This document shows, piece after piece, positions 1 to 7,322 of a stretch of 51,492 nt of DNA. The DNA comes from a bacterium (lineage in GTDB: Bacteria > Auribacterota > JABMQX01), in NCBI GenBank assembly GCA_030691545.1, contig JAUYEE010000314.1, forward strand, positions 1-51,492. The letters are read 5' to 3'. How positions within the stretch are numbered: the stretch's first letter is position 1; each line of letters opens with the position of its first letter. The position numbers were made by a program, and so were the translations under genes. Below the pieces are notes generated by a model. It searched no databases, was not told where the DNA came from, and saw nothing but the letters and a program-made list of their open reading frames with translations.

Positions 1-261
1 CACCGGCCGCGGGAACAACCGATCAAGGATGCCCCGTCGCTGGCGTTTCTCCATGCGCTGTCTCAATTCCTGAATGAAAACAGCGGGCGGGTCCATTTCC
101 TTGAACTGGCCGAGCAGAGAAATAGTCCGGCGAAGCGCCTGTGCTTCTTTTTGGCACAGCGGGCATTCGCTGAGATGCTTCTCGATGGTCTGCCGCTCGG
201 CAGCTTCCAGTTCATCTGCCGCGAACGTATCTAAGAGTTGTTGAACTTCCCTGCACTCCAT
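1..261 (-). CDS. Anti-sigma factor, zf-HC2 type (partial, C-terminus off the window)
   Basis: The 87 visible codons begin MECREVQQLL at base 261 and run off the left edge. Cys3, His29, Cys33 and Cys36 form the zinc-binding pattern of zf-HC2/ZAS anti-sigma domains, which hold an ECF sigma factor inactive at the membrane or in the cytosol. The zinc finger is followed by a basic helix-rich linker (ELRQRMEKRQRRG); any membrane anchor would lie outside the window. A GGGAGG ribosome site sits 9 bases before the ATG. The gene lies directly downstream of the ECF sigma gene on the same strand, the usual sigma/anti-sigma order, separated by 156 bases filled with hairpins. The family call is firm; the signal sensed is not visible. 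Confidence 0.82.
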   Translation of the reverse strand, partial: MECREVQQLLDTFAADELEAAERQTIEKHLSECPLCQKEAQALRRTISLLGQFKEMDPPAVFIQELRQRMEKRQRRGILDRLFPRPV

Positions 262-301
262 TTTTCACTACCTCCCAGTCGGAGCTTTTCTGCGTTGTAA
301 C

Positions 302-387
302 GCCGCCGTCTCGGCGGCAGTCCCGAGGGCGTCTCGCCCTCGGAATCGGGGGCAGGATGCCCCCGAGACAGCCGGCAAGATGCCGGC
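302..387. repeat. Array of four perfect tri-loop hairpins
   Basis: Four consecutive perfect hairpins have different stems but the same architecture: 302-318 (7 bp, loop TCT), 324-342 (8 bp, loop TCT), 346-366 (9 bp, loop GGA) and 371-387 (7 bp, loop AGA). Stem sequences are unrelated, while loops are RGA or its complement TCY. The array fills the gap between the sigma and anti-sigma genes and would be part of their shared transcript. Similar hairpins recur at 2836-2856 and 6593-6633. Confidence 0.75.
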
Positions 388-417
388 GATACAGCCCTCG
401 CCGGGTCGCCCTACGAT

Positions 418-1047
418 TCAGCTCTCGACCATATCCGCGAGGAGCTTCCTGATTTCCGTCCTCGCTCGATGCAATCTCGATTTGATTGTCCCTTCGGCAC
501 ATCCGAGCAACTTCGATATTTCCGTATATGTCATGCCCTCCATGTGCCGCAGGACCAGCACCTCGCGGAATTCCGTGGGGAGTTGGTTCAGCGAATCTTC
601 GATTCTCGTCTGGATTTCCTTCCGCCGTATCTGCGTCCCGACCGAAAGCGCCTCGTCGGGCACTTCCATCGGACCGCTGTCCGGGTCCCGCCCAGGATTG
701 TCGAGCGAGACCTTCGTGAACTCGCCTCGTCTCTTTTTCCAGCGATACCGATTTCGAGCCAGATTCAGCACGATCTTGTAAAGCCACGTTTTGAAAGAAC
801 AGGTCCCTTTGAACCGCTTCAGCGACTTGTGAACGCGAATGAACGCCTCCTGGGCAAGGTCGTTGGCGTCCTCGTAATCGCTCACGAACCGGTACGCCAA
901 GTTGAACGTCATCCGGTGATGCCGCAGAACCAGGCGGTTGAACGCTTCCTCGCTTCCCGCCAGGTGTGCCGCGATCAACTCGGCATCGCGCTCCTCTTCC
1001 GGAGCGGCGTTGGCGTTTTCCTTGTTGCTTTCCGTTAGTTTAGACAC
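418..1047 (-). CDS. RNA polymerase ECF-type sigma-70 factor
   Basis: The 209-residue protein has the standard two-domain ECF layout. Sigma region 2 lies at about residues 40-105, with the core-binding stretch DANDLAQEAFIRVHKSL and the DNA-melting stretch TWLYKIVLNLARNR. Region 4 lies at about 150-205, with the helix-turn-helix MTYTEISKLLGCAEGTIKSR. Such factors redirect RNA polymerase to a small stress or surface-function regulon when released by an anti-sigma factor, and a zf-HC2 anti-sigma gene follows immediately. Translation appears to start at a GTG with only a weak upstream AAGG. The N-terminal 20 residues are polar and unconserved. The regulon cannot be told from the sequence. Confidence 0.92.
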   Translation of the reverse strand: MSKLTESNKENANAAPEEERDAELIAAHLAGSEEAFNRLVLRHHRMTFNLAYRFVSDYEDANDLAQEAFIRVHKSLKRFKGTCSFKTWLYKIVLNLARNRYRWKKRRGEFTKVSLDNPGRDPDSGPMEVPDEALSVGTQIRRKEIQTRIEDSLNQLPTEFREVLVLRHMEGMTYTEISKLLGCAEGTIKSRLHRARTEIRKLLADMVES

Positions 1048-1237
1048 CGAGAATTTCGCCTTGTTCCCGAAGTCCGGCGTTTTTTGCAGACACTTTACCT
1101 GCCTGTCAAAAGGGTCGTACCATCTCTATCATTTACTCCATCCTCGATGACTTTTCAAGCTCGATGGATTCCCTCTTGCGAATGCGTGGGTGGAATGATG
1201 GAGAATGGTGGCAGTAAACTTGGGTGGACGAATGCCT

Positions 1238-1960
1238 TCAGACGAGGTTCTCCGGCGGCAGGTTACCCGCCTCCTCGCGCCGCTTGCGGAGGACTTCGCG
1301 GAGCCTCTGCTGCTGCATCCGTTCTCTGAGGTCGGAAATCCACAACACCCCAAAACTCGCGCCGACGAAGCCGACACCAATGCCCCACCAAAACGGAATC
1401 CTCGACCACCTCTGAAGGAGTTTTCTTCTGGCAAGGATAGCCTTTGGAACAAGCTCGGCACGAGGCCCGACGTACTGCTCGATCGGGGCCTGAGCGTGAT
1501 CAAATAGGGGACCGAAGCGGTTACGATACCACCGTCCGCCCCGAACAATCTCAGCTTCTCCCAACCCCCGGTGGAGTTCCCCGAGCACGCGATGCGCCTC
1601 TGTCAACCCCGGCTCCTTATCGAGCACCCTTTCGAGCGCCTTGGCCGCTCTTTTGACGTTCACAGCGGCGTGTGTTGGATTCGCCCAGTGGTGGCCACCT
1701 TCCTGAATCGCATAGTCGGTCAGATCAGCCCGAGCCACGTCCAATATGGCCGTGACCTTGTCCATCACATCCATCAGCCTTAAGGTACGGGCGAAATCGG
1801 GGTGATCTCTGCACAGGTCACCGTAGGACAGCTCCGAGGCAAGAGAAATCAGTAAAAGTATGCCTGCAATGACCAGCGGCGACAGTGCCACCAGGGCATT
1901 GATGTCCCAGACGCGTTCTTCGCGCTGCAACCATTCTTTGGATGTTTTGCGAGTCCTCAT
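1238..1960 (-). CDS. Uncharacterised two-helix membrane protein
   Basis: The 240-residue protein has two clear hydrophobic segments, about residues 22-42 and 188-208, enclosing a ~145-residue soluble loop. That loop reads like a helical, TPR-like repeat region (for example HAAVNVKRAAKALERVLDKE and LTEAHRVLGELHRGLGEAE). The C-terminal tail is basic and coiled-coil-like (RERMQQQRLREVLRKRREE). I do not recognise a family. If both helices span the membrane, the helical loop would be extracytoplasmic and the tail cytoplasmic. It lies upstream of the ECF sigma gene on the same strand with a 190-base gap, so it may be a separate unit. Codon use matches its neighbours and I believe it is a real gene of unknown function. 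Confidence 0.6.
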   Translation of the reverse strand: MRTRKTSKEWLQREERVWDINALVALSPLVIAGILLLISLASELSYGDLCRDHPDFARTLRLMDVMDKVTAILDVARADLTDYAIQEGGHHWANPTHAAVNVKRAAKALERVLDKEPGLTEAHRVLGELHRGLGEAEIVRGGRWYRNRFGPLFDHAQAPIEQYVGPRAELVPKAILARRKLLQRWSRIPFWWGIGVGFVGASFGVLWISDLRERMQQQRLREVLRKRREEAGNLPPENLV

Positions 1961-2044
1961 CTGCGTTTCCCCGCGTTCTCGCTTTGAGCCTTCTCCAAAA
2001 CTCCGTGCTGTTCCGCCGTTGGTTCACCGCGTCGGAGGCGGAAC

Positions 2045-2282
2045 CTTAGTGGTCCGTTTCATAAATACGGTGACGTATTTTCGGATGAATCCGCTGGTCG
2101 AGAAGCCCGGCTAAAGCCGGCTCCGGTGTCAAAACCCGCAGAAACGCGACCACCCGCTGAAGCAGGTGGCTAACGAGAATGTGCCGGCTGAAGCCCGGCA
2201 CAGGCCGTCAGCGCAGCCGGCCTGATTCATTAGCGAGACGGTGTGACGGTTCGTCACTGTATTTATGAATATCTGCACTTAG
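2045..2282. mobile_element. MITE-like element, copy 1 (238 bp, 30-bp terminal inverted repeats)
   Basis: Bases 2045-2074 and 2253-2282 form imperfect terminal inverted repeats of 30 bases. Their inner 17 bases match 16/17 (TTCATAAATACGGTGAC at 2058-2074 against the complement of 2253-2269). Between them lie GC-rich hairpin modules such as GCCGGCTGAAGCCCGGC. No ORF encodes a transposase. A diverged copy is at 3836-4078. The outermost right bases supply the stop codon of the small minus-strand gene at 2279-2542. Confidence 0.65.
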
Positions 2283-2542
2283 CTTGTCCCGAGCATGAAC
2301 CACTTTCGATCATGCTCCGTCAGATTCTTGCGGTTCTCACTGCCGGTCCTACGAGCAAGAAAACTCCGCATCATCCTGCCATAGTATTCTCCCGCATCCT
2401 CGTTCCTGGTGAATTTCACTTTGATGCCGGGGATGATTTCGACCTCGTCGCCAGCCCTCTGCACGGAGGGCTTATGAATGAAGCCGAAATACACGCCAAC
2501 GCCGATGAGACAAATCGCGACAAAGATGAGTACATTTTTCAC
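2279..2542 (-). CDS. Small single-pass membrane protein, function unknown
   Basis: I place the start at GTG 2542, 8 bases after a strong AGGAGG site at 2551-2556; a GTG at 2551 would overlap that site. The product is 87 residues: one N-terminal transmembrane segment (VLIFVAICLIGVGVYFGF), then a charged ~65-residue tail with IIPGIKVKF and a basic end. No family is recognised. Its stop codon (2279-2281) lies inside the right terminal repeat of the MITE-like element, so the present C-terminus may have been set by that insertion. The strong ribosome site and clear membrane segment argue for a real gene. Confidence 0.55.
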   Translation of the reverse strand: MKNVLIFVAICLIGVGVYFGFIHKPSVQRAGDEVEIIPGIKVKFTRNEDAGEYYGRMMRSFLARRTGSENRKNLTEHDRKWFMLGTS

Positions 2543-2813
2543 CCCATTCACCTCCTCTTGAAAGACCTCGCGCAGATAGAATCAACCGCCTGAGACATCT
2601 CCTCTGATCCCAAAGATTTTTCATCGCGAAGGGCGCAGCCCCATCGCATAGCTCTCAAGGAGCCAGGCCAACCTCCCAAGCTGGATCACCTCCCTTTTTG
2701 TTAATTATACCACTCGTTCCAGCGGCAAGCACGAACATGTGTGCGCCGGGTGCGGGTGCGCCTGAGTGGTGGGCCTTGGGCTGTTGGCCCGCTGGCAGGC
2801 CAGAAGTAACGCC

Positions 2814-2856
2814 GCCCCGCCAGGGCGGGGCAGTCGTGAGGGCGTCCCGCCCTCAC
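2814..2856. repeat. Two adjacent GC-rich hairpins
   Basis: GCCCCGCC (2814-2821) pairs with GGCGGGGC (2824-2831). The 9-base arm 2836-2844 pairs perfectly with 2848-2856 around loop TCC. The second has the same tri-loop form as the 302-387 array. Confidence 0.65.
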
Positions 2857-3065
2857 ATGGCAAGCACCCTGTTTCACCCTGCCGAAGTCGAACCGGGGGC
2901 AAGATGCCGGCGTTACAGAGAGTCGCCCCCGAGTGGCCCTGGACTCAGCACCCCCGTCACAGGCAAATCCCGGCGGCATGTCCCATTCCAACGTAGCCGC
3001 ACCCGTGTGGCTGTATCTGAGGGGTAAAGCTCGTACAGGTTACGCCGCCCCGCCCAGCGGGGTCC

Positions 3066-3205
3066 CCCTCTGTGCCCTTCGCGTTCTTCGTGGTTACATC
3101 CATTCCCGCGACCCAGTGAGACCGGCTCAGGTGATCCCCACGTGTCGTTCGTTGTGAGAAGAGAGAGCCCTTTCACCACGAAGAGCACGAAGAACACGAA
3201 GGTCC
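3066..3205. repeat. Inverted pair of CACGAAG-type dispersed repeats
   Basis: A left arm reading CTTCGCGTTCTTCGTGGT (within 3066-3094) is the complement of the right arm ACCACGAAGAGCACGAAG (within 3172-3205). The unit repeats with a 9-base period, CACGAAGnn. The same family appears at 15794-15866 and, degenerate, at about 40931-40960. Confidence 0.6.
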
Positions 3206-3376
3206 GGGAAGGAACGGATTTTTGGACCATTGTGGGCGGCCCGACACGCTGCCAAGAAGCTGGCTGCCCGGCTGACTCGGTTTGTGAGTCGTGCGGACCA
3301 TTCCCGCTCGCGGGGCCTGAGGGTGGCGGATGCAAAGAAGAAGCTTGACAAGGGAAAACACAAAGGGCACTATCAG

Positions 3377-3391
3377 GAATAATTCTTATTA
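3377..3391 (+). promoter_or_regulatory. Candidate Per box overlapping the perR start codon
   Basis: GAATAATTCTTATTA contains the perfect palindrome AATAA-TTC-TTATT and matches 10 of 14 informative positions of the Bacillus Per box TTATAATNATTATAA. It ends on the first base of the perR ATG, so an occupied site would block transcription or initiation of perR itself. Autoregulation is inferred. Confidence 0.5.
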
Positions 3392-3840
3392 TGAAAAAGC
3401 AAACGAACAGCCTCAGCCGACAGATGCCGCGCATGACCCGGCAACGGCAGGTCATCCTGGAGGAACTGGGCAAAGTCAAATCGCATCCCACGGCGGATGA
3501 AATCTACCGCAAGGTGCGACGACGTTTGCCCCGGATTAGCCTCGGGACAGTGTACCGCAACCTGGAGATTCTCAGCGATTGCGGTTCGATATCGAAACTC
3601 GACCTGGCCGGAAGGCAGCGTCGCTTCGATGGAGACCTAACTCCGCATTATCACGTTCGTTGTGTCCAGTGCGAGCGCGTCGAGGACGTGAGGGCTGAGC
3701 CGCACACAGAACTTGAAAAATCTCTCACGGATGCAACGGGTTATCGAATTATCGGGCACAGACTGGAGTTCATCGGAATCTGTCCCAGGTGCCAGAAACG
3801 GTCGCACGCCACCGGACGGCGGGCTGCGGCTTGTGGTTAG
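3391..3840 (+). CDS. perR: Fur-family peroxide-responsive repressor, PerR-like
   Basis: The 149-residue protein has a Fur-type winged helix (residues about 15-75, recognition region RISLGTVYRNLEIL) and a C-terminal metal-binding dimerisation domain. By alignment to Bacillus PerR from memory, His32, Asp80, His86, His88 and Asp99 match the regulatory-metal ligands, and Cys91, Cys94, Cys131 and Cys134 form the structural zinc site. An Asp at the last regulatory position (99) favours PerR over Fur, which usually has Glu. PerR senses H2O2 by iron-catalysed histidine oxidation and derepresses peroxide-defence genes. It heads a 16-kb co-directional island of just such genes. Its stop codon (3838-3840) lies in the left terminal repeat of the second MITE-like element. 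A Zur or Fur role cannot be excluded. Confidence 0.85.
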   Translation: MKKQTNSLSRQMPRMTRQRQVILEELGKVKSHPTADEIYRKVRRRLPRISLGTVYRNLEILSDCGSISKLDLAGRQRRFDGDLTPHYHVRCVQCERVEDVRAEPHTELEKSLTDATGYRIIGHRLEFIGICPRCQKRSHATGRRAAACG

Positions 3841-4078
3841 TGCTCCGTTTTCGTGAATTCGGTGACGTGTTTTTCGGATGAATCCTGTCATCGAGAAGCC
3901 CGGCTAAAGCCGGCTCCGGCCGACAAGGTTCGTTTCTCCCATACCACCGCCTGAAGACGGTGGCTAAAGGGGGATGCCGGCTGAAGCCCGGCAAAACAGG
4001 GCGTTGTTCAGGCTGAGTCGTGGCGGTCCGGACCGTGGTGTGGGACACGTGACTGGATTTGTGAGAGTCTGTACTTAG
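3836..4078. mobile_element. MITE-like element, copy 2 (243 bp, degenerate terminal repeats)
   Basis: It shares with copy 1 the left end TTAGTG-CTCCGTTT, the block CGGATGAATCC, CGAGAAGCCCGGCTAAAGCC, the module GCCGGCTGAAGCCCGGC and the right end TCTGTACTTAG. The terminal repeats are more diverged than in copy 1, and a 12-bp palindrome CGGTCCGGACCG lies at 4024-4035. No ORF encodes a transposase. The left end overlaps the perR stop codon. Confidence 0.6.
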
Positions 4079-4180
4079 GCTTGGTGAAGAACAATAGAAC
4101 GACGTTCCTGATTCCGGGATCAGCATGCCTGAAGAAGCAGGCTCCTTATGGACATGAAAGAAGACAAGGAGATGATTGAA

Positions 4181-4729
4181 ATGCACGACATGACGGCGAG
4201 CAATCTGAGGAGTGCGTTTGGAGGCGAGTCCATGGCCCACATGCGATACGGGGTCTGGGGCGCCAAAGCTCAAGAGGACGGATTCCCTAACGTGGCGCGC
4301 CTGTTCCGCGCCATCGCTTATGCCGAGGAGGTGCACGCCTCCAACCATTTTAAGGCGATGGCGGATGTTCCCGGCGCCTTTTTGGTGGCTTCTATGGCGG
4401 GATATGGTCTGGGGACGGCCTCCGAGAACCTGGAGGGCGCCATCGAGGGCGAGACGTTTGAGATCAGCGAGATGTACCCCGTGTACAAGCAGACCGCGGA
4501 CTATCAGGGCGAAAAGGGAGCCGCGCGCAGTTTCCATTACGCTCTCTCGGCGGAAAGAATCCATGCGGCGATGTATCAGGAAGCCAAGCAGGCTGTAGAC
4601 GGCGGCAATGACATCGAGCTTGGAGACGTGCAGATATGCGGCGTATGCGGCTACACGACGGAGGGTGAGGTGCCGGACAAATGCCCCGTCTGCGCGGCAG
4701 CGCGAGAGCAGTTCCGAACGTTCGCCTGA
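4181..4729 (+). CDS. rbr: Rubrerythrin
   Basis: I choose ATG 4181 because AAGGAG (4166-4171) lies 9 bases upstream and MHDMTASNLRSAFGGES matches the usual rubrerythrin start; an in-frame ATG at 4148 would add 11 residues without a good ribosome site. The 182-residue protein has a ferritin-like four-helix domain with ESMAH, EEVHASNHF and SAERIHAAMY iron-ligand helices, then a C-terminal rubredoxin domain with paired CGVCG and CPVC. Rubrerythrins reduce H2O2 to water with electrons arriving through rubredoxin, and act in the cytoplasm of anaerobes. This is the first structural gene after perR, about 340 bases downstream across the MITE-like element. Confidence 0.95.
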   Translation: MHDMTASNLRSAFGGESMAHMRYGVWGAKAQEDGFPNVARLFRAIAYAEEVHASNHFKAMADVPGAFLVASMAGYGLGTASENLEGAIEGETFEISEMYPVYKQTADYQGEKGAARSFHYALSAERIHAAMYQEAKQAVDGGNDIELGDVQICGVCGYTTEGEVPDKCPVCAAAREQFRTFA

Positions 4730-5159
4730 AACGCCTGCTGCTATTGGGCAGCGATCTCCCGTACAACTGAAAACGCGGTGAACGAGAGGCCGCTACGGTA
4801 GATGTCACACTGTCTCGAAGGCGGCAGAGAGGCGCCCGGTTCGTTGCGGGTTCCCTGCAAAGTAATCGTTGACTTTGCCCGGGGGTTGATTGATTATTTT
4901 AACATCTATTGGGGGTGGACCACCTAATGTGGCAAAGAAATAGCGAAAGCGGCGCCCCGTCTACCCGGCGTGCGAAGGGTCTTGATTTTTGCCTGGGTGA
5001 GAACTCCGCGTCCATGCTCTCTTGACAAACGAGCGAGATTCCAGACTCTTTCCCGGCAACTTTTTCGACGCGTTCGGGAACCAAATCGCCGTCTGTGGCA
5101 TTTTCCCGAGAAGATAGATAGCTTGACCGAGAACCGGCTTTCGGAAAGGAGGTGCGAAA
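4730..5159. other. 430-bp intergenic region before the encapsulin operon
   Basis: No gene is supported here. The stretch contains a sigma-70-like promoter at 4869-4897 with an overlapping weak Per-box match, then roughly 260 bases of leader before the strong AAAGGAGGTG ribosome site at about 5145-5154. Reading frames crossing it lack initiation signals. Confidence 0.6.
4869..4902 (+). promoter_or_regulatory. Candidate sigma-70 promoter with overlapping Per-box-like sequence
   Basis: TTGACT (4869-4874) and GATTAT (4892-4897) are separated by 17 bases. Overlapping the -10, GATTGATTATTTTAA (4888-4902) matches 9 of 14 informative Per-box positions. It could drive the cargo and encapsulin genes under PerR control. 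The distance to the first gene is long (about 260 bases), so this is tentative. Confidence 0.35.
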
Positions 5160-5522
5160 GTGGCTCAGTTCATCAATCCGTTTGCAGGAGTTGTCCCGGG
5201 TCGGAAACTGACCCTCAGAGAGTTGTGCCGCGCGCTGCGAATGGCTCTGGCGGCGGAGGAAGAGGCAGTCCATCTTTACGAGGCGATCGCGGATGTAGCC
5301 GGCAACGAACTGGCGAAAGCAGTCTTGCAGGATATTGCAAACGAAGAGCGAGTACATGCCGGCGAATTTCAGCGAGTGCTCAGCATCCTCGTGCCCGATG
5401 AAGACAAATGGCTGGGTGACGGCGCCGCGGAAGTAAACGAAATCGCGGAGGCCCTCGGGAAGGAAGCGCCTCCTGCCTCGGAAGGAGGAGAGGTGCCGAC
5501 TGTGGGCAACCTGAAAGAATGA
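5160..5522 (+). CDS. Encapsulated ferritin-like cargo protein with C-terminal targeting peptide
   Basis: Translation starts at GTG 5160, preceded 5 bases upstream by AAAGGAGGTG. The 120-residue protein has a compact two-helix ferritin-like domain (about residues 15-85), with ALAAEEEAVHLYEAIA and DIANEERVHAGEFQRVL supplying the Glu/Glu-x-x-His iron ligands. A flexible Pro/Glu/Gly linker leads to the C-terminal VPTVGNLKE. That tail matches the TVGxL-type peptide that docks cargo to the inner wall of family 1 encapsulins. The ferritin-like part resembles the N-terminal domain fused to the shell protein in Pyrococcus encapsulin; here it is a separate gene. It is expected to oxidise Fe(II) for storage inside the shell encoded 99 bases downstream. 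Confidence 0.9.
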   Translation: MAQFINPFAGVVPGRKLTLRELCRALRMALAAEEEAVHLYEAIADVAGNELAKAVLQDIANEERVHAGEFQRVLSILVPDEDKWLGDGAAEVNEIAEALGKEAPPASEGGEVPTVGNLKE

Positions 5523-5621
5523 ACTTTATCCCATTCGATTTGCTTCGAGTGACAACCTCGACAAGCGCGCGGGCAAGGTCCCACCGAGCAACGCAACATC
5601 GTGGAGTTGGAGGAAACGCTA

Positions 5622-6434
5622 ATGTCTGATAAGTTCTTGCATCGTGACGATGCCCCATTCAGTGAGAAGGTCTGGGAGAAAATAGACCAGGCAGTCGTCG
5701 AGGCGGCAAAAGGCCAATTGTCCGCTCGGCGCCTCCTGCGCACCGAAGGCCCCTATGGCCTTGGATTCAAGTCCTTGCCGGGCCCCGACCGAGAGATTGC
5801 GGAGACCGCCGGGGAAGGCGTCACTCTTGTAGCCAGCTCGGCCACCCCGGTCGCGGCCATCCAAAGCGCGTTCACACTGTCTGCCCGGGACGTGGCTGCT
5901 TTTGAGGAGACCGGCTTGCCGCTCGACCTCCGGGCGGCAGTGGCGGCGGCACTCTCCTGCGCCAGGCAGGAGGACGCTCTTCTGTTCTCCGGAGCCAAGG
6001 CGCTGGGGGTGGAGGGGCTGCTGACGGCGAAGGGAACGCAGAGCCTGAAGCTCAAGCCCTGGGACGAGGTTGGCGCCGCGGCGAACGACCTGATTCAGGC
6101 GGTGACCGTCCTGGACAAGGCCGGATTTCACGGCCCATACGCTCTGGCCCTTACGCCGTCGCTTTACAACCTCCTGTTCCGGCGCTATCCCCAGGGGGAC
6201 GCGACGGAGATGGAGCACGTCCGGACCATAGTCTCCGACGGGGTCGCGAAGGCCCCGGCCATAAACGCGGGTGGTGTTCTGGTCGCTTCCGGGCGGCAGT
6301 TCGCCAGCATCGTCCTCGGCCAGGACCTCATGACAGCCTTCGTGGGGCCGAGCGGCCGCGATTACGAGCTCGTTGTCTCGGAAAGTCTGGCGCTTCGACT
6401 GGCGGAGCCAGCGGCTGTGTGCGTGCTGAAGTAG
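5622..6434 (+). CDS. enc: Family 1 encapsulin shell protein
   Basis: ATG 5622 follows GGAGG by 8 bases; a GTG at 5601 would place that site inside the gene. The 270-residue product begins MSDKFLHRDDAPFSEKVWE and has the typical encapsulin length and order: N-terminal helix that holds the cargo peptide, RRLLRTEGPYGLGFKSLPG, a P-domain with FTLSARDVAAFEETGLPLD, the A-domain stretch YALALTPSLYNLLFRRYPQG, and the closing FVGPSGRDYELVVSESLALR. Encapsulins share the HK97 phage-capsid fold and assemble into protein nanocompartments of 60 to 240 subunits. Together with the upstream ferritin-like cargo it would form an iron-storage compartment. Number of subunits cannot be read from sequence. Confidence 0.94.
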   Translation: MSDKFLHRDDAPFSEKVWEKIDQAVVEAAKGQLSARRLLRTEGPYGLGFKSLPGPDREIAETAGEGVTLVASSATPVAAIQSAFTLSARDVAAFEETGLPLDLRAAVAAALSCARQEDALLFSGAKALGVEGLLTAKGTQSLKLKPWDEVGAAANDLIQAVTVLDKAGFHGPYALALTPSLYNLLFRRYPQGDATEMEHVRTIVSDGVAKAPAINAGGVLVASGRQFASIVLGQDLMTAFVGPSGRDYELVVSESLALRLAEPAAVCVLK

Positions 6435-6834
6435 GGGGGGGAGTCAACCCGGGCGGGTTGCCCTCATGAAGGAGCGGTCGCGCCCGGGGCAGGCTGCATA
6501 ACGGATTGTGGCCGTGGATAACGCCTTTTTCTGCGGGCGAAGTCGCGGGTTAGGCTGACGGCAATCCCCGTGCGGGGGCTGCCATGAGGTGGCATGGGCA
6601 TCTTGCCCATGATTCACGGGCTGGAAGCCCGTGCCACACTTCCTCCGAACTCCCAGGCGGGAAGAAAAAGAGACAAACTGGGGAACAAATCGGCCAGTTG
6701 ATTAGTTTACCGAAAGAAGGCTGAATGTCGTTGCTCCTCTGGGTGGGGGCATCCAAGGCGCATCTATTGACGGCTGGAGTCCGTGGTGGGCGCTTCCCGC
6801 CGAGGCGAACTACAGCCAAACTGGAAAACGGAAA
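6435..6834. other. 400-bp intergenic region with hairpin repeats
   Basis: No gene is supported. It contains a GC-rich imperfect dyad just after the encapsulin stop (GGGCGGGTTGCCC), a CCCCGTGCGGGG dyad near 6567-6578 and the two tri-loop hairpins at 6593-6633. The last 170 bases hold no obvious promoter for the ferritin-like gene. Confidence 0.6.
6593..6633. repeat. Pair of perfect tri-loop hairpins
   Basis: CATGGGCA-TCT-TGCCCATG (6593-6611) is followed by CACGGGCT-GGA-AGCCCGTG (6615-6633). Both are 8-bp stems with three-base loops, the same design as the 302-387 array but with other stem sequences. Confidence 0.7.
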
Positions 6835-7290
6835 ATGGAAAAATTCGACTCTGTGGATGACCTCATGGATTTCGCTGTGGCAAAAGAAGAGGAGTCGGCT
6901 TGCCTTTACACGAATCTCGCGCAGCGCATGCAGAAGCTGCACATGCGCCAGGTCTTCCAGGAGTTCGCGAGGGAAGAATTAGGGCACAAGGCGAAGCTCC
7001 TTGCTGTGAAGCGAGAGAAGCTCCTGGCTCCCGTGGAACAGAAAATCCAGGACTTGAGAATCGCAGACTACCTGGTGGATGGCGAGGTCCGGGACGATAT
7101 GGACTATCAGGGCGCCCTGGTGCTCGCCATGCAAAAGGAAAAGGCGTCTTTCAAGCTCTATACGCACCTCGCGGCGGCGACCGACAACGTCAGGCTTCGT
7201 GCGACACTTCTGAACCTCGCCCAGGAAGAGGCCAAGCACAAGTTGCGATTTGAGCTCGAGTACGACGAGGTTATTCTGAAGGGGAATTAG
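6835..7290 (+). CDS. Rubrerythrin-like ferritin-fold protein without rubredoxin domain
   Basis: The 151-residue protein is a single ferritin-like four-helix bundle. Helix motifs AVAKEEESACLYTNLA, EFAREELGHKAKLL, LAMQKEKASFKLYTHLA and LAQEEAKHKLRFELEYD supply paired Glu and Glu-x-x-His ligands for a diiron site. It lacks the C-terminal rubredoxin domain of rubrerythrin and has no encapsulin targeting tail (it ends EVILKGN). It is related to the later protein at 10710-11201. Likely roles are cytoplasmic iron oxidation or peroxide reduction with a separate electron donor. It stands alone between a repeat-rich gap and the thiol peroxidase gene 32 bases downstream, so it may be co-transcribed with it. 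Confidence 0.88.
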   Translation: MEKFDSVDDLMDFAVAKEEESACLYTNLAQRMQKLHMRQVFQEFAREELGHKAKLLAVKREKLLAPVEQKIQDLRIADYLVDGEVRDDMDYQGALVLAMQKEKASFKLYTHLAAATDNVRLRATLLNLAQEEAKHKLRFELEYDEVILKGN

Positions 7291-7322
7291 ACTGCAAGGG
7301 AACGGAATACTTCGGGAACGGG

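Larger units (their letters stand above)
2543..3390. other. 848-bp non-coding region rich in palindromic repeats
   Basis: No convincing gene is present; the reading frames here look like translations of palindromes. It holds a GCCCCGCC/GGCGGGGC hairpin (2814-2831), a perfect 9-bp tri-loop hairpin (2836-2856), a degenerate GGGGGCAAGATGCCGGC module near 2895 and an inverted pair of CACGAAG repeats (about 3066-3094 and 3172-3205). An AT-rich patch near 2690-2710 could be a promoter or a decayed terminator. The right end is the perR upstream region. Confidence 0.7.

Noticed and set aside
1035..1075. ECF-type promoter GGGAAC with TCTAA at 18 bases just before the sigma gene
   Set aside because: The TCTAA lies in the first codons of the gene (after GTG 1047), so a transcript starting there would lack the initiation codon. 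It is probably chance.
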